Part shown: positions 33,491-41,887 of the stretch, piece by piece | Numbering within the stretch: position 1 is the first letter of the stretch | How the letters are laid out: the number at the start of each line of letters is the position of its first letter | Assembly: GCF_019266065.1 (NCBI RefSeq) | Contig: NZ_LPNR01000132.1 | Location: 1 to 64,000, forward strand | DNA length: 64,000 nt | Reading direction: 5' to 3' | Source: Nocardia sp. MH4 | GTDB lineage: Bacteria > Actinomycetota > Actinomycetes > Mycobacteriales > Mycobacteriaceae | Translations under genes and position numbers: made by a program | The notes under the pieces: generated by a model | Seen by the model: the letters and a program-made list of their open reading frames with translations, nothing else | Told to the model about the DNA's origin: nothing | Databases searched by the model: none

Positions 33491-33976
33491 ATGGCTACAC
33501 CTCTGGCGTACACGGCTCGCTACACCAAGCCGGTCGAGGCCGTGCGCGCGGCGTTCTCCGACGAGCAGTACTGGAAGGCTCGTATCGAGGAGGTCGGCGG
33601 GCCCGGCGCCCGGCTGGATTCCTTCGGCATCACCGGTGACCAGGTGCGCGTGCAGATGGTCCAGTCGATCCCCGCCGATCAGCTGCCGCCCGCGATCACC
33701 GCGGTGCGCCCCGGCGACCTGGTGATTCCGCGCACCGAGAGCTACACCGGCACGACCGGCACCATCGAGGCCCACGTCGACGGCGCGCCCGCCAAGGTCA
33801 GCGCCATCGTCACCCTGACCGACGAGGGCACCGGCTCGGTCGCCACCATCAGCGGCAGCATCGAGGTGAAGATCCCGCTGTTCGGCGGCAAGATCGAGGC
33901 CGCGATCTCCGAGCACCTGCTGGAACTGCTGGCCAACGAGGCCGGCTTCACCGAGCAGTGGCTCGCCACCCGCTGA
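33491..33976 (+). CDS. DUF2505 (SRPBCC-like) protein, copy 1
   Basis: A 161-residue protein with the DUF2505 opening LAYTARYTKPVEAVRAAFSD and EQYWKARIEEVGGPGARL, a helix-grip (START/SRPBCC) fold likely to bind a hydrophobic ligand. It is divergent from murB with 25 bp between starts, as for Rv0481c in M. tuberculosis. Ligand unknown. The C-terminal amphipathic helix ends the grip fold. A paralogue follows after a 157-bp gap holding a long inverted repeat. Confidence 0.85.
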   Translation: MATPLAYTARYTKPVEAVRAAFSDEQYWKARIEEVGGPGARLDSFGITGDQVRVQMVQSIPADQLPPAITAVRPGDLVIPRTESYTGTTGTIEAHVDGAPAKVSAIVTLTDEGTGSVATISGSIEVKIPLFGGKIEAAISEHLLELLANEAGFTEQWLATR

Positions 33977-33987
33977 CTCCTTCCGCA

Positions 33988-34097
33988 GGCCGACACAGTC
34001 GGCCGTCGGCGGCCGTCCCGCCGGTCAGGCGCCGTGGCGTACGCGACGAAGGAGCAAGCCACGGTGCCTGACCGGCGGGACACAAGGGGCCGCCGAC
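33988..34097. repeat. Long imperfect inverted repeat between the DUF2505 genes
   Basis: 34005-34038 pairs with 34058-34097: a 10-bp outer stem (GTCGGCGGCC), a 6-nt bulge on the right arm, and a 24-bp inner stem with one mismatch around a 19-nt loop. A separate 7-bp hairpin GGCCGAC/GTCGGCC sits just before at 33988-34004. It may terminate copy 1 or form a stable RNA. Confidence 0.7.
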
Positions 34098-34133
34098 TCG
34101 AGCGCGCCAGCGCTCCAAATACACTGCTCCCTC

Positions 34134-34661
34134 ATGGCACGTCGACTTGACTACTCCGCCCGCTACCCGCTGCACACCGCCGAAGAGCTCTACGCGGCGC
34201 TGCAGAGCAGGGATTACTGGGAAGCGCGCGTCGCCGAGATGCGGAAGTACTCCCCGCACAACGAGGTGATCAGCCACGAGGTGAGCGACTCCGGCATCGA
34301 TGTGGTGCTCGCCCACACCCTGCCGCGCGAGATGCTCCCCGAGATCGCCCAGACGGTGATGCGCAAGGACATGGTCATCACCCGCAAGGAGAGCTGGGGC
34401 CCGTTCGAGCGCGAGGAGACCGAGGGCACCTTCTCCGCCTCGATCCCGGCCGGCCCGGGCAGCCTCAACGGCGACATCCGGCTGTTCCCCACCGAGACCG
34501 GCGCGACCATGCGCTTCTCCCCCACCGCCAAGGTGTTCATCCCGATGGTCGGCCCGCGCCTGGAACAGCTGATGCTGGTGAACCTCGTCGACCTGTTCCG
34601 GGCCGAGCAAGAGGAGACCTCGCGCTGGCTGGAAGAGGCCGCCGCGAAGAAGACGGTCTGA
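34134..34661 (+). CDS. DUF2505 (SRPBCC-like) protein, copy 2
   Basis: A 175-residue paralogue of the preceding gene (LDYSARYPLHTAEELYAALQ, RDYWEARVAEM, FIPMVGPRLEQLMLVNLVDL) with the same helix-grip layout, probably a tandem duplicate that has diverged. The C-terminus is a charged helix. Ligand unknown. It is followed closely by a methyltransferase-like gene (24 bp), suggesting co-transcription. Confidence 0.83.
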   Translation: MARRLDYSARYPLHTAEELYAALQSRDYWEARVAEMRKYSPHNEVISHEVSDSGIDVVLAHTLPREMLPEIAQTVMRKDMVITRKESWGPFEREETEGTFSASIPAGPGSLNGDIRLFPTETGATMRFSPTAKVFIPMVGPRLEQLMLVNLVDLFRAEQEETSRWLEEAAAKKTV

Positions 34662-34685
34662 CGCACTCGCGCCCCGACGACCGCC

Positions 34686-35486
34686 GTGGACCGCAAACGA
34701 CCGCTCCCGGTCGGCACCATCACCCGCGGCACGACCGGCGTCAACCGCCTGCGCCGCAGCGACCGCTGGCTGACCCACGACGACTTGGTGACCGAGCGCC
34801 TGCGCGCGGCCGCCGATCCGCTGATCGTCGACCTCGGCTACGGCGCCGCGCCGTGGACGACGTTCGAACTGGCCGCGCGGCTGCGCACCGTGCGCCCCGA
34901 TCTGCGGGTGGTCGGGCTCGAGATCGACCCCGCCAGGGTCGTCGAGGGCCGCGACGGTGTGCGCTTCGCCCGCGGCGGTTTCGAGTTGGCCGGACTGCGC
35001 CCGGTGCTGGTCCGCGCGTTCAACGTGCTGCGCCAGTACCCGGAGGACGCCGTCCCCGACGCGTGGTCGCGCATCCGGTCGAATCTCGCGCCGGGCGGTC
35101 TGCTCGTCGACGGCACCTGCGACGAACTCGGCCGCCGCTGCGCCTGGGTGCTGCTCGACCGGCACCGCCCGCTCTCGCTGACGCTGGCCTGGGACCCGTT
35201 CACCGTCGAGCGCCCGTCCGATATCGCCGAGCGACTCCCGAAAGTGCTGATCCACCGCAATATTCCGGGCGAACCGGTGCACGCGCTGCTCACCGCGGCC
35301 GACCGCGCCTGGGATCGCTCGGCGGCGCTGGCCCCGTTCGGTCCGCGTATCCGCTGGCGCGGGGCCGCGGAGCTGTTGCGCGAGAGCGGTTTTCCGGTGC
35401 GCGCGTATCGCCGCCGGATGCGCGACTGCGTGCTGTCGGTGCCGTGGCAGGTGGTCGCGCCGAACGGCTGGTCAGACGCCGGTTAA
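34686..35486 (+). CDS. SAM-dependent methyltransferase-like protein
   Basis: A 266-residue protein with a class I methyltransferase core: motif I VDLGYGAAPWTTFELA (Gly-rich loop altered to GYGAAP), the acidic end of strand 2 in VVGLEIDPARV, and FNVLRQYPED. The C-terminal third is Arg-rich. The target is unknown. It starts with GTG and overlaps the convergent AbiEi-like gene by 15 bp at its 3' end. Confidence 0.7.
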   Translation: MDRKRPLPVGTITRGTTGVNRLRRSDRWLTHDDLVTERLRAAADPLIVDLGYGAAPWTTFELAARLRTVRPDLRVVGLEIDPARVVEGRDGVRFARGGFELAGLRPVLVRAFNVLRQYPEDAVPDAWSRIRSNLAPGGLLVDGTCDELGRRCAWVLLDRHRPLSLTLAWDPFTVERPSDIAERLPKVLIHRNIPGEPVHALLTAADRAWDRSAALAPFGPRIRWRGAAELLRESGFPVRAYRRRMRDCVLSVPWQVVAPNGWSDAG

Positions 35487-36080
35487 CGCCCGGCGCACCC
35501 GTGCGGCCGCACGCGGGGCGAGTTGCTGTCCGCCCCACCAGATCTCGTCGATGTCGCAGCGGTGGATGGCGACCGCGTCGGCGACCACCTCGTCCAGCGC
35601 CGACTGCGAGATCTCGGTCTCGGCCAGATCGAGCACGGTGCGCACCGGCGTGGTGACCAGGAACGGCCCGGCCGACTCGACATCGGGCCCGTCCAGTTTG
35701 CGCCGGGTCAGCACCAGTCGCGGCGTCACCGGCGGACGCCCCGCCGACACCGACAGGTGCAGGAACCGCGGCTGTAATCGGCCGATCCCGTGCAGCTCGG
35801 CAGCGCTCTGATACGACACCGCCGCGGCGCCGTCGAACCAGGCCGCCCACATCGCGTACTCGTCGAGCGGACCGGCCCGCCATTGCGCCAGCCGCATCAT
35901 CCCGACACCGGCCCTGGTCACCGAGCCGTCCCCGAGCGCCGCTCTGACCTGCACCTCACACCCGGTCCGCAATACCTGACGGGTCGTGAAGAAGCCCGCG
36001 TGCCGACCGGCGAGCCGCCGTAGCACGCGCCACCGATGATCCGCCGTCCCCTGCACCCGGCGCACACCCTCGCCAGTCAT
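35472..36080 (-). CDS. AbiEi-antitoxin-like protein (no partner toxin nearby)
   Basis: A 202-residue protein with an N-terminal winged-helix segment (HAGFFTTRQVLRTGCEVQVR) and a body (AAWFDGAAAVSYQSAAELHG, then TTPVRTVLDLAE) like the AbiEi-type domain proteins common in actinomycetes. The classical AbiEii nucleotidyltransferase toxin is not adjacent, so a toxin-antitoxin role is doubtful; many such genes are solitary regulators. It overlaps the 3' end of the methyltransferase-like gene by 15 bp. Confidence 0.6.
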   Translation of the reverse strand: MTGEGVRRVQGTADHRWRVLRRLAGRHAGFFTTRQVLRTGCEVQVRAALGDGSVTRAGVGMMRLAQWRAGPLDEYAMWAAWFDGAAAVSYQSAAELHGIGRLQPRFLHLSVSAGRPPVTPRLVLTRRKLDGPDVESAGPFLVTTPVRTVLDLAETEISQSALDEVVADAVAIHRCDIDEIWWGGQQLAPRAAARVRRALTGV

Positions 36081-36185
36081 GGATCCAGGCTACGCCCGCC
36101 GGAGTGTGCCAGGTCACACTTTGCTGCGAAGGCTTTCACGCCGTCCTCAGAGCAGACACAGAAAGTTCGGGAAGAATCCGATGCC

Positions 36186-36920
36186 ATGACCACGCAGACA
36201 CCCCAACGCCCCAAGGTAGGTCGGCGCACGCTGGTGATCGCCTTGGTCGTGGTCGCCGCGCTGCTGGTGGCCGCGATCGTGGGCACCGAAGCCTATGCCC
36301 GCCACCAGATCTCGCGCTGCATCAGCAGCTCGTTCGAGCAGCAGATGGGGTCCACCATCGACGTGGGCTTCGGCCCGAAGCCGATGCTGCTCACCTACCT
36401 CGACGGCAAGGTCGGCTCGGTCACCATCGACAGCGAGGACAACAAGTTCGGTCCCGCGGTCGGGATGGTGGTGCACGCGGAGTTCGACGACATCGAGCTC
36501 ACCGACCACGGCCGCGGCGGCGGCACCATCGGCGGTTCCTCGGCCGAGGTGACCTGGAACAACGACGGCATCCAGCAGACCCTCGGCGGCATGGTCAGCG
36601 GCGTGAGCTCCTCGCGCACCACCGGCGTGCTCACCCTCGACGTGATCGGCGGCCTGGCCCAGCTGCAGGTGCAGCCCATGGTGCGCAACGGCAATGTCGT
36701 GGTGGAGACCAAGTCGGCGCAGCTGCTCGGTATCGGCCTGCCCACCGACCTGGTGCAGGGCATCGTCGAGACCTTCACCCAGAGCCTGCAGAGCTACCCG
36801 CTCGGCCTGCGCGCGCAGGAGGTGCGGGTCACCGACGACGGCGTCACCGTGCACCTCGCGGGTGGCAAGACCACGCTCGAGAGCGCGCCCGACGGTCGGC
36901 AGGCCGACTTCACCTGCTGA
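36186..36920 (+). CDS. DUF2993/LmeA-family membrane-anchored protein (Rv0479c family)
   Basis: A 244-residue protein from ATG 36186. A short basic N-terminus is followed by one TM segment (VIALVVVAALLVAAIVGTE) and an extracytoplasmic DUF2993 domain (FGPKPMLLTYLDGKVGSVTI, then LRAQEVRVTDDGVTV). The LmeA prototype binds phosphoinositides and supports lipomannan elongation in mycobacteria. Convergent with deoC, as for Rv0478-Rv0479c. A role in lipoglycan or envelope lipid handling is inferred from the family. Confidence 0.85.
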   Translation: MTTQTPQRPKVGRRTLVIALVVVAALLVAAIVGTEAYARHQISRCISSSFEQQMGSTIDVGFGPKPMLLTYLDGKVGSVTIDSEDNKFGPAVGMVVHAEFDDIELTDHGRGGGTIGGSSAEVTWNNDGIQQTLGGMVSGVSSSRTTGVLTLDVIGGLAQLQVQPMVRNGNVVVETKSAQLLGIGLPTDLVQGIVETFTQSLQSYPLGLRAQEVRVTDDGVTVHLAGGKTTLESAPDGRQADFTC

Positions 36921-36925
36921 TGGCG

Positions 36926-37597
36926 CTAGCCGGGAAACCCGTCGAGCACCGCGGCGGACTTGGACAGCCCGAGCCGGGTGGCGCCCGCCGCGATCATCGC
37001 GGCCGCGTCCTCGGCGGTGCGGATGCCACCGCTGGCCTTGACGCCGAGGCGGCCGCCGACGGTCTCGGCCATCAGCCGGACCGCGTGCACGCTGGCCCCG
37101 CCCGCCGGGTGGAATCCGGTGGAGGTCTTCACGAAGTCGGCGCCGCCCTCCTCGGCGGCCCGGCACGCGCCGACGATCGCCTCGTCGGTGAGCGCGGCCG
37201 ATTCGATGATCACCTTGAGCACGGCGCCGCGATCGGTGGTCGCCTCGCGCACCGTGATGACGTCGGTGAGCACGGCGTTGAAATCACCGGCCAGCGCGGC
37301 GCCCACATCGATGACCATGTCGACCTCGGCCGCGCCCTGCTCGACCGCGAAGCGCGCCTCGGCGCCCTTGACCAGCGAGTGGTGTTTGCCGGACGGGAAA
37401 CCGGCGACGGTCGCGACGACCAGCCCCGGCGCCCGCACCGGCAGCATCGAGGGCGACACGCAGATCGCGTACACGCCGAGCGTGCGCGCCTCGGCGATCA
37501 GCTCCTGGACCTGGGCCGGTGTGGCTTCGGGGGCGAGCAGGGTGTGATCGATCATCGCGGCCACGTCGGCCCGGGTCAGCGGTGTCGAGACGGTCAT
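36926..37597 (-). CDS. deoC: Deoxyribose-phosphate aldolase
   Basis: A 223-residue class I aldolase from ATG 37597 (MTVSTPLTRADVAAMIDHTL), equal in length to M. tuberculosis DeoC. Schiff-base lysine lies in ADFVKTSTGFHPAG, the second conserved lysine in LGVKASGGIRT, and the conserved Asp in EVDMVIDVGA. It splits 2-deoxyribose-5-phosphate into glyceraldehyde-3-phosphate and acetaldehyde, in deoxynucleoside breakdown. It ends five bases from the convergent DUF2993 gene. Confidence 0.94.
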   Translation of the reverse strand: MTVSTPLTRADVAAMIDHTLLAPEATPAQVQELIAEARTLGVYAICVSPSMLPVRAPGLVVATVAGFPSGKHHSLVKGAEARFAVEQGAAEVDMVIDVGAALAGDFNAVLTDVITVREATTDRGAVLKVIIESAALTDEAIVGACRAAEEGGADFVKTSTGFHPAGGASVHAVRLMAETVGGRLGVKASGGIRTAEDAAAMIAAGATRLGLSKSAAVLDGFPG

Positions 37598-37740
37598 GGT
37601 CTCGAGCATGACACACCGCAACACGGCCGCCGCCGCGCAGGCCGCCACGCGAACAGCGTTGCGCGGGTGTACCCGAATCCGGGAGACTTAAGCGTGGCGG
37701 TTTTCGACCGGCGCCGGCCGCCGAGGATACGGAGACGATT

Positions 37741-38268
37741 GTGCTGATCCGTCGAGAGACCCCAGCGGACGCCGCGGCCATCGCCGCCATCCACCGCGAC
37801 GCCTTCACCCCCCACTACGCCGACGACCCGGCGATCACCGAACCACCCGAGGTAGCGCTCGTCGACGCGCTGCGCACCGACGAATCGTGGATGCCCACGC
37901 TGTCGCTGGTCGCCCTCGAGTACGACACCGTGGTCGGGCACCTGTGCCTCACCAGGGCGGGGATCGGCCCGTTCCCGGTGCTCGCGCTCGGCCCGCTCGG
38001 CGTCGATCCCGACCATCAGAAGACCGGGGTCGGTTCGGCGTTGATGCACGCCGCGCTCGGGGCCGCCGACGCGCTCGACGAATCGGTCGTCGGCCTGGTC
38101 GGCAATCCCGACTACTACACCCGCTTCGGGTTCGTGCCCGGCGCCCGGCTCGGCATCGTGCCGGACGAGGCCGACTGGACGGAGTTCTTCCAGGTCCGTC
38201 CGATGACGGCCTACGACCCGGCCGTCACCGGCGAGTTCCGCTACCCGGCGCCGTTCTACGACCTCTGA
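37741..38268 (+). CDS. GNAT-family N-acetyltransferase
   Basis: A 175-residue GNAT protein from GTG 37741. It has strand VLIRRETPADAAAIAAIHRD, LGPLGVDPDHQKTGVGSALM with the acetyl-CoA pyrophosphate loop (QKTGVG), and YYTRFGFVPGARLGI, as in the YhbS-like subgroup. The acceptor is unknown. It is divergent from deoC and ends four bases before convergent purU. Confidence 0.85.
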   Translation: MLIRRETPADAAAIAAIHRDAFTPHYADDPAITEPPEVALVDALRTDESWMPTLSLVALEYDTVVGHLCLTRAGIGPFPVLALGPLGVDPDHQKTGVGSALMHAALGAADALDESVVGLVGNPDYYTRFGFVPGARLGIVPDEADWTEFFQVRPMTAYDPAVTGEFRYPAPFYDL

Positions 38269-38272
38269 GCGG

Positions 38273-39163
38273 TTACTCGAAGACGACCGTGCGGCGGCCG
38301 TGCACGAGCACCCGGCCCTCCAGGTGCCAGCGCAGCCCGCGCGCCAGCACGACCCGCTCGATGTCGCGGCCCTGCCGCACCATGTCGCGCACGTCGTCGG
38401 CGTGGTCGACGCGGATGACGTCCTGCTCGATGATCGGCCCCGCGTCCAGTTCGGCGGTGACGTAGTGACAGGTCGCGCCGATCAGCTTCACCCCGCGCGC
38501 GTAGGCCTGGTGGTACGGGCGCGCGCCGACGAACGACGGCAGGAAGCTGTGGTGGATGTTGATCGCCCGGCCCGCCCAGTGCGCGCACAGTTCGGCGGGC
38601 AGCACCTGCATGAAGCGGGCGAGGACGACGGCATGCGGATCGTGGGCGTCGACGAGATCGCGGACCTGCTCGAAGGCCGGGCCCCGCTCGGCCGGGTCCT
38701 TCGGAAACGGCACGTAGTGGAACTTCACGCCGTGCGCCTCGGTCATCCCGGCCAGGTCGGGGTGGTTGCCGATGACGGCCTCGATGGTGGCGGGCAGCTC
38801 GCCGGCGGCCGCGCGCCCGAGCAGGTCGTGCAGGCAGTGCCCGTCCTTGCTGACCAGCAGCACCGCCCGGCGCGGCGCCCCCGAGTCGTGCAGCTGCCAG
38901 TCGGTCTCGGGACCGAACTCGGCGGCCACCTCGGCGAAGCGGGCGCGCAGTTCGTCGATGCCGAACGGCACGGTCGCGGCCTTGACCGCCTGCCGGGTGA
39001 AGAACCAGCCGATGTCACCGTCGGAGTGGTAGCCGGCCTCCACGATCGAGCCGCCGAAATCGGCGATGAACGAGGAGATCCGGGCGATGATGCCCGGCCG
39101 GTCCGGGCAGCCCAGGGTCAGCACGAACCGGCGGTCATCCGAGGTCACAGGGGCAGAACTCAT
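38273..39163 (-). CDS. purU: Formyltetrahydrofolate deformylase
   Basis: A 296-residue PurU with an N-terminal ACT domain (RFVLTLGCPDRPGIIARISS, about 10-90) and a C-terminal formyltransferase domain with the catalytic set Asn-His-Asp in INIHHSFLPSFVGARPYHQA and AELDAGPIIEQD. It hydrolyses 10-formyl-THF to THF and formate, balancing the one-carbon pool. The start is ATG 39163; the longer frame is a shadow of the neighbouring hydrolase. It follows the hydrolase gene by 20 bp, so they share a transcript. Confidence 0.94.
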   Translation of the reverse strand: MSSAPVTSDDRRFVLTLGCPDRPGIIARISSFIADFGGSIVEAGYHSDGDIGWFFTRQAVKAATVPFGIDELRARFAEVAAEFGPETDWQLHDSGAPRRAVLLVSKDGHCLHDLLGRAAAGELPATIEAVIGNHPDLAGMTEAHGVKFHYVPFPKDPAERGPAFEQVRDLVDAHDPHAVVLARFMQVLPAELCAHWAGRAINIHHSFLPSFVGARPYHQAYARGVKLIGATCHYVTAELDAGPIIEQDVIRVDHADDVRDMVRQGRDIERVVLARGLRWHLEGRVLVHGRRTVVFE

Positions 39164-39183
39164 CCGCCCATCCTCGCAGGCGC

Positions 39184-40236
39184 TCAGGCCAGCGCGCGTG
39201 CGGGTTCGCGCACCGCGGCGAGCACGCCGCGCAGCTCCGCGTTGAACAGGTCGTAGCGCTCGACATTGCCGAGGTGGCCGGTGGGCAGCACCTTGAACCC
39301 GGCGAGGTTGCCCGATCTGCGCAGCAGCTCGGCCAGCCGCTCGGCGTGCAGCGCCGGGGTCATGTCGTCGCGATCGCCGGCCAGCACGGTGGTCGGCACG
39401 CAGAAGTTGCTCGCCACATCGCCCAGATGCAGCTCGGCGAGCAACAGGCCGTAGCGCGAACGGGTCATCATCGGGCAACCGCGCACCACCGACAGCGCGT
39501 AGTTCAGCTTCTCGGGCGTCGTGTCCAGCGTCATCACCTGGCGGGCGAAGATCCAGCGCACCGGCTTGATCGGGGGGAAGACCACCGGGGTGCCGAGGAT
39601 GAGCTTGCCGAGCCAGTCCGGCGTCGGCAGGTGGCGGCCGCGCAGGAGCCGCAGCGGCTTGTTGAGGCCGGGCACCATGGTCGAGACCTCGACCAGCGAG
39701 TGCGCGCCGGTGTTGGTGAGCACCACGGCGTCGGCCTGCTCGGCGACGCGTTCGGGGTAGCGGCCCGCCCAGGCGATCAGCGTCATGCCGCCCATGCTGT
39801 GGCCGACCAGGACCGCGCGCTGACCGGGCAGCAGGACCGCGTCGAGTACATCGCACAGGTCGTCGGCGAGCAGGTCGGTGCTGGGGCGCGCGTAGCCGTT
39901 GGTGCTCTCACCGTGGCCGCGCTGGTCGTAGGCGACCACGCGGTACTCGCCGGCGAAGGCGTTGATCTGGGCGTTCCAGTACTCGATGGAGCAGGTCCAG
40001 CCGTGCACCAGCACCATGACCGGCGCGTCGACGGGCCCGTAGGCGTGCACTCGCAGCCGGGCGCCGTCGGCGGTGACCACGGGGATCACGTCCGCGGGCA
40101 CGGTCGGCGGATCGAACGCCGCGACCCCGTGGGTTCGCGTCCGCAGATCGGCCCGGTGGGCCGCCAGGGTGGTCTTGACCACGAGGGACGCGGAATCGAC
40201 CAGGTTCAGCAGAGCCGTCGGCAGCTTTGCACGCAT
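39184..40236 (-). CDS. Alpha/beta hydrolase (epoxide hydrolase/lipase-like)
   Basis: A 350-residue alpha/beta hydrolase from ATG 40236. Residues 15-45 are an N-terminal hydrophobic/amphipathic region. It has oxyanion motif VLVHGWTCS, nucleophile elbow GHSMGG, acid in LAGDRDDMTP and His in PTGHLGNVERY. Substrate unknown; similar mycobacterial proteins act on esters or lipids. It is the first gene of an operon with purU, without an evident functional link. Confidence 0.83.
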   Translation of the reverse strand: MRAKLPTALLNLVDSASLVVKTTLAAHRADLRTRTHGVAAFDPPTVPADVIPVVTADGARLRVHAYGPVDAPVMVLVHGWTCSIEYWNAQINAFAGEYRVVAYDQRGHGESTNGYARPSTDLLADDLCDVLDAVLLPGQRAVLVGHSMGGMTLIAWAGRYPERVAEQADAVVLTNTGAHSLVEVSTMVPGLNKPLRLLRGRHLPTPDWLGKLILGTPVVFPPIKPVRWIFARQVMTLDTTPEKLNYALSVVRGCPMMTRSRYGLLLAELHLGDVASNFCVPTTVLAGDRDDMTPALHAERLAELLRRSGNLAGFKVLPTGHLGNVERYDLFNAELRGVLAAVREPARALA

Positions 40237-40326
40237 CGGCACACTCCTTTGTGTTACTGCCAGATACAGTAACACCGCGTACCACTGAACCGCGAGGGAT
40301 CCGCGCCGGAAATTCGGCGCGCGCCG

Positions 40327-40626
40327 TCACCAGCGCGGGCCGCGCTGCACCTCGTCGACCTTGGGACGCACATCCGCGAGGTACACACCCGTCGCGATGA
40401 TCGCGATGAACGAGGTCAACATGCCGAAGCCGGCGATGCCGAGCAGCAGGAAGACCAGCGCGCCGGCGAGAATCGCCAGCCAGATCGGCTTGGTCATCTT
40501 GTCGACCGCCGGGAAGGCGTCCGCGCGCTGACGCACAGCGTGGATGAGCGCGAACACCGTCGCGCCGAAGGCCGCCACCCACAGGGCCAGCAGGATCAGC
40601 GACGTCAGACCGTTCACCATGTTCAC
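40327..40626 (-). CDS. DUF2516 small membrane protein (Rv0476 family)
   Basis: A 99-residue protein with three hydrophobic segments (LILLALWVAAFGATVFALIH, IWLAILAGALVFLLLGIAG and MLTSFIAIIATGVYLADVRP) of the DUF2516 family. It lies after hbhA as in M. tuberculosis, but here a terminator separates them. MVNGL three codons in is an alternative start. Function unknown. Confidence 0.85.
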   Translation of the reverse strand: MNMVNGLTSLILLALWVAAFGATVFALIHAVRQRADAFPAVDKMTKPIWLAILAGALVFLLLGIAGFGMLTSFIAIIATGVYLADVRPKVDEVQRGPRW

Positions 40627-40641
40627 TCCCCCATCATACGA

Positions 40642-40680
40642 ACAGCGGCCCCGCTCACCAGTGGTGTGCGGGGCCGCTGT
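40642..40680. terminator. Terminator downstream of hbhA
   Basis: A perfect 13-bp stem (ACAGCGGCCCCGC at 40642-40654, complement at 40668-40680) with a 13-nt loop lies 14 bp after the hbhA stop, and upstream of the DUF2516 gene. Confidence 0.8.
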
Positions 40681-40693
40681 GCGCGGTGCTGCG

Positions 40694-41347
40694 TCAGGCC
40701 TTCTTGGGGGCGGCCTTCTTCGCGGGGGCCTTCTTGGCCGGCGCCTTCTTGGCGGCGGGGGCCTTGGCGGCCGGAGCCGGCGCGGGCTCCTCGGTGGTCA
40801 CGGCGACGACCTCGGCATCGACGACAGCCGCGACCTCGTCGGCGACGGCCTCGGCCTCGGCCTTGCCACGGCCCAGCAGGTCGGTGACCTTGGCGAGGGC
40901 ATCCTCGGCGCGGGCGGAGGCATCCTTGTACAGGCTCTCCACGCGACCGATCTGCTCGTCGACGGCCTGGTTGGCGCGCAGGCGGTCGACGGTCTCCTCA
41001 CCGCGGACGGCGAGGTCGGCGTAGATGTCGAGGGCCTGGCGGTAGTACTGCTCGGCCAGCTTGCGCAGCTCTTCCGGGGTGAACTTCTCGCGCAGCTCGG
41101 CGAGGTCCTCGGGCAGCTCCGACGGCAGGCCGGCGATGCGCTCACGGATGGTGTCGAACTGGGCCTGCACGTCGGCGGGCACGTTGGCGATGCGCTCGCG
41201 GGCCTCGTCGACGCGGGCCTGCACATCGGTGGTGGCGACGCGCTCGCGGACGTCGGCGACGACCTCGTTCACGGCGGTGTAGATGGCGTCACCGGCACCG
41301 ACGGTGGCGAACAGCGGCTTGGTCACGGTAGCGGTCTTCTCGGTCAT
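40694..41347 (-). CDS. hbhA: Heparin-binding hemagglutinin
   Basis: A 217-residue HbhA homologue: short N-terminal hydrophobic stretch (FATVGAGDAIYTAV), a long coiled-coil (about 30-160) and a C-terminal Lys/Ala/Pro-rich tail of repeated AAKKAP-type units, the heparin-binding part in mycobacteria. It is a surface adhesin there and also affects lipid inclusions. Its ATG shares one base with the stop of the upstream XRE gene (TGATG), so the two are coupled. The tail repeats may vary in number between strains. Confidence 0.93.
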   Translation of the reverse strand: MTEKTATVTKPLFATVGAGDAIYTAVNEVVADVRERVATTDVQARVDEARERIANVPADVQAQFDTIRERIAGLPSELPEDLAELREKFTPEELRKLAEQYYRQALDIYADLAVRGEETVDRLRANQAVDEQIGRVESLYKDASARAEDALAKVTDLLGRGKAEAEAVADEVAAVVDAEVVAVTTEEPAPAPAAKAPAAKKAPAKKAPAKKAAPKKA

Positions 41348-41793
41348 CAGTCTTCGTTCTCCTGGCGTGGCGGAGTGTCAGTTGTCGTGAACGAAACGTC
41401 GCTGTCCCGTTCGATCCCCCCTGAGCCGGTTTCTTCCCCGTTTTCCCGGCGAAACGACTCATAGATTTCCAGCAACACCTGTTTCTGCCGCTCGGTCACC
41501 GAAGTGTCCGCGAGCAGGGCGTCCCTGACCGGGCTGTGCGGGCGCTGCTCGAGATATCCGGCCCGCACATACAACACCTCCGAGGACACCCGCAGCGCCT
41601 TGGCGATCTGCGCGAGTACTTCGGCGGAGGGGTTACGCAATCCGCGTTCGATCTGGCTCAGGTACGGATTGCTCACCCCCGCCAGTGCGGCGAGCTGACG
41701 TAAGGACACCTGCGCGGCTTCGCGCTGGGACCTGATGAACCCTCCGATGTCTTGTGCCGCGTGCGCTACACGTCCCTCGGGCTGGTCTGCCAT
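41347..41793 (-). CDS. XRE-family transcriptional regulator (Rv0474 family)
   Basis: A 148-residue protein with an N-terminal helix-turn-helix (SLRQLAALAGVSNPYLSQIE, then RGLRNPSAEVLAQIAKAL) and a charged C-terminus with a Glu-rich tail. It is coupled to hbhA, the same pair as Rv0474-Rv0475. The 90-bp upstream region carries a good promoter and a TGTTAGC dyad that this protein might bind. The second Met (41793) is taken as start. Confidence 0.9.
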   Translation of the reverse strand: MADQPEGRVAHAAQDIGGFIRSQREAAQVSLRQLAALAGVSNPYLSQIERGLRNPSAEVLAQIAKALRVSSEVLYVRAGYLEQRPHSPVRDALLADTSVTERQKQVLLEIYESFRRENGEETGSGGIERDSDVSFTTTDTPPRQENED

Positions 41794-41821
41794 CACTCAC
41801 CTTCTGGCGGTTGTACGGTCA

Positions 41822-41850
41822 ATACTAAATCAGGGTGCTAGCTATTGCAA
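41822..41850 (-). promoter_or_regulatory. Promoter of the XRE-hbhA operon
   Basis: On the minus strand TTGCAA (41850-41845), a 17-bp spacer and TAGTAT (41827-41822) lie 29 bp upstream of the XRE start. Confidence 0.5.
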
Positions 41851-41857
41851 GCACTCC

Positions 41858-41880
41858 TGTTAGCACAGGTTCGGCTAACA
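41858..41880. promoter_or_regulatory. Candidate operator upstream of the XRE-hbhA operon
   Basis: TGTTAGC-N9-GCTAACA is a perfect 7-bp inverted repeat just upstream of the -35. A further GTGCTA/TAGCAC pair (41835-41840 and 41861-41866) overlaps the promoter. Likely target of the XRE protein or another regulator. Confidence 0.45.
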
Positions 41881-41887
41881 GTTCGGC

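Noticed and set aside
35472..36080. AbiE toxin-antitoxin system
   Set aside because: Only an AbiEi-like protein is present; no AbiEii nucleotidyltransferase lies on either side.
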